A stretch of 64,000 nt of DNA from an uncultured Bacilli bacterium (GTDB lineage: Bacteria > Bacillota_I > Bacilli_A > RF39 > UBA660): positions 195,480 to 259,479 of the forward strand of contig CAJUBJ010000002.1 in assembly GCA_910584655.1 (NCBI GenBank). Direction: 5' to 3'. Positions 63,728-64,000 of the stretch are shown here, piece after piece. The first letter of the stretch is position 1. Every line of letters starts with the position of its first letter. The position numbers were made by a program, and so were the translations under genes. Under the pieces are notes generated by a model. That model was not told the DNA's origin. It searched no databases and was given only the letters and a program-made list of their open reading frames with translations.

Positions 63728-64000
63728 ATATTTCTATTACTTCTTCAATAGCCAAATTGCATATTTCAGAAATATCTTTTATTGATATTCCTCTATCTTT
63801 TAAGTTCTTAGCTATTTCTCGCTGTTGAATGTGTTTTCCTTCTTCACGCCCTTCTTCACGACCTTCTACAAGACCTTTTTCTCTTCCCTCTGCAAGACCT
63901 TCCGCAATTCCTTCTCTACGCCCTTCTTCATGACCCTCTTCTCTTGCTATTCTTCTATCTGTATTTAGACATTTTTGGTAATCTTCTTCTGCTGTCATAA
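63726..64000 (-). CDS. Rpn family nuclease/transposase-like protein, C-terminal part
   Basis: The frame is open to the right edge; the ATG at 63996-63998 is probably internal. The visible 90 residues are an E-G-x-x period-4 repeat helix (REEGHEEGRREGIAEG and on), then a C-terminal helix pair ending in ICNLAIEEVIEI. Such repeat tails are typical of the Rpn (recombination-promoting nuclease, PD-(D/E)XK) family, whose nuclease domain would lie outside the window. The tail often changes length by recombination. Confidence 0.65.
   Translation of the reverse strand, partial: MTAEEDYQKCLNTDRRIAREEGHEEGRREGIAEGLAEGREKGLVEGREEGREEGKHIQQREIAKNLKDRGISIKDISEICNLAIEEVIEI

Noticed and set aside
1..64000. 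CRISPR arrays, tRNA/rRNA genes, insertion sequences, prophage
   Set aside because: No regularly spaced repeats, cloverleaf-like or rRNA sequences, transposase domains or phage structural genes were recognised.

Overview
The window is about 64 kb of very AT-rich bacterial chromosome with tightly packed genes, AGGAGG-type ribosome binding sites and many hairpin/U-run terminators. TGA is used as a normal stop (for example at 2716-2718 and 39476-39478), so this is genetic code 11. The genes point to a low-GC, endospore-forming Firmicute of the Bacilli branch: sigG, spoIVA, spoVIF, a DUF1540 protein, firmicute dnaB/dnaI primosome loaders, ylmC/lspA/rluD-type synteny and a class B sortase. The many large proteins without recognisable family, small intergenic gaps and strong AT bias suggest an uncultured gut lineage close to the Mollicutes/RF39-type Bacilli. 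That placement is inference; no rRNA or tRNA gene is present to confirm it.

Layout. 1-463: 5' part of a YqgP-like rhomboid protease. 545-2718: a winged-helix/TPR protein and a small membrane protein. 2687-7031 (minus): an apparent operon sigG, HExxH protein, small ORF, ylmC, lspA, rluD, which resembles a shortened Bacillus sigG-to-ylyB region. 7154-9001: dxs. 9033-18704: ADP-ribosylglycohydrolase, YfcE phosphodiesterase plus UDG-fold protein, DUF1287 protein, YwaF-like protein, Ca-type P-ATPase, putative Mn exporter and a PF06541-type membrane protein. 18763-29676 (minus): a giant unknown protein, MYG1, a P-ATPase-like protein without catalytic domains, CDP-alcohol phosphatidyltransferase, fmt, dnaI, dnaB. 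29776-34454: three membrane-anchored proteins (one thioredoxin-like), HU and a NUDIX hydrolase. 34583-41044: zinc-ribbon membrane proteins around spoIVA, a DUF3137 protein and sortase B. 41075-43199: fhs, spoVIF and a DUF1540 protein. 43236-50803: polysaccharide deacetylase, priA, a second HExxH protein, deoD, PHP phosphoesterase and a deaminase-fold protein. 50865-58939: mostly unknown envelope proteins, DUF523, a membrane-anchored serpin, a degenerate exonuclease-like protein and a secreted protein. 59092-64000: XRE membrane regulator, ParB-like protein, RlmD-type methyltransferase and the C-terminal end of an Rpn-type nuclease.

How genes fit together. Sporulation genes are scattered over four places and sit beside housekeeping genes, as is usual in Bacilli. 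The most unusual items are the HExxH protein translated directly after sigG, a 422-residue P-type ATPase relative that keeps only membrane and partial P-domain segments, a serpin with a non-inhibitory-looking hinge, a cytidine-deaminase fold that has lost two zinc ligands, and a 20-bp-period palindromic direct repeat placed like an activator site in front of a secreted-protein gene, next to a transmembrane XRE regulator.

No CRISPR array, insertion sequence, prophage, rRNA or tRNA was seen. No gene-free stretch exceeds 300 bases; the longest, 57894-58162, holds one terminator and otherwise featureless AT-rich DNA.
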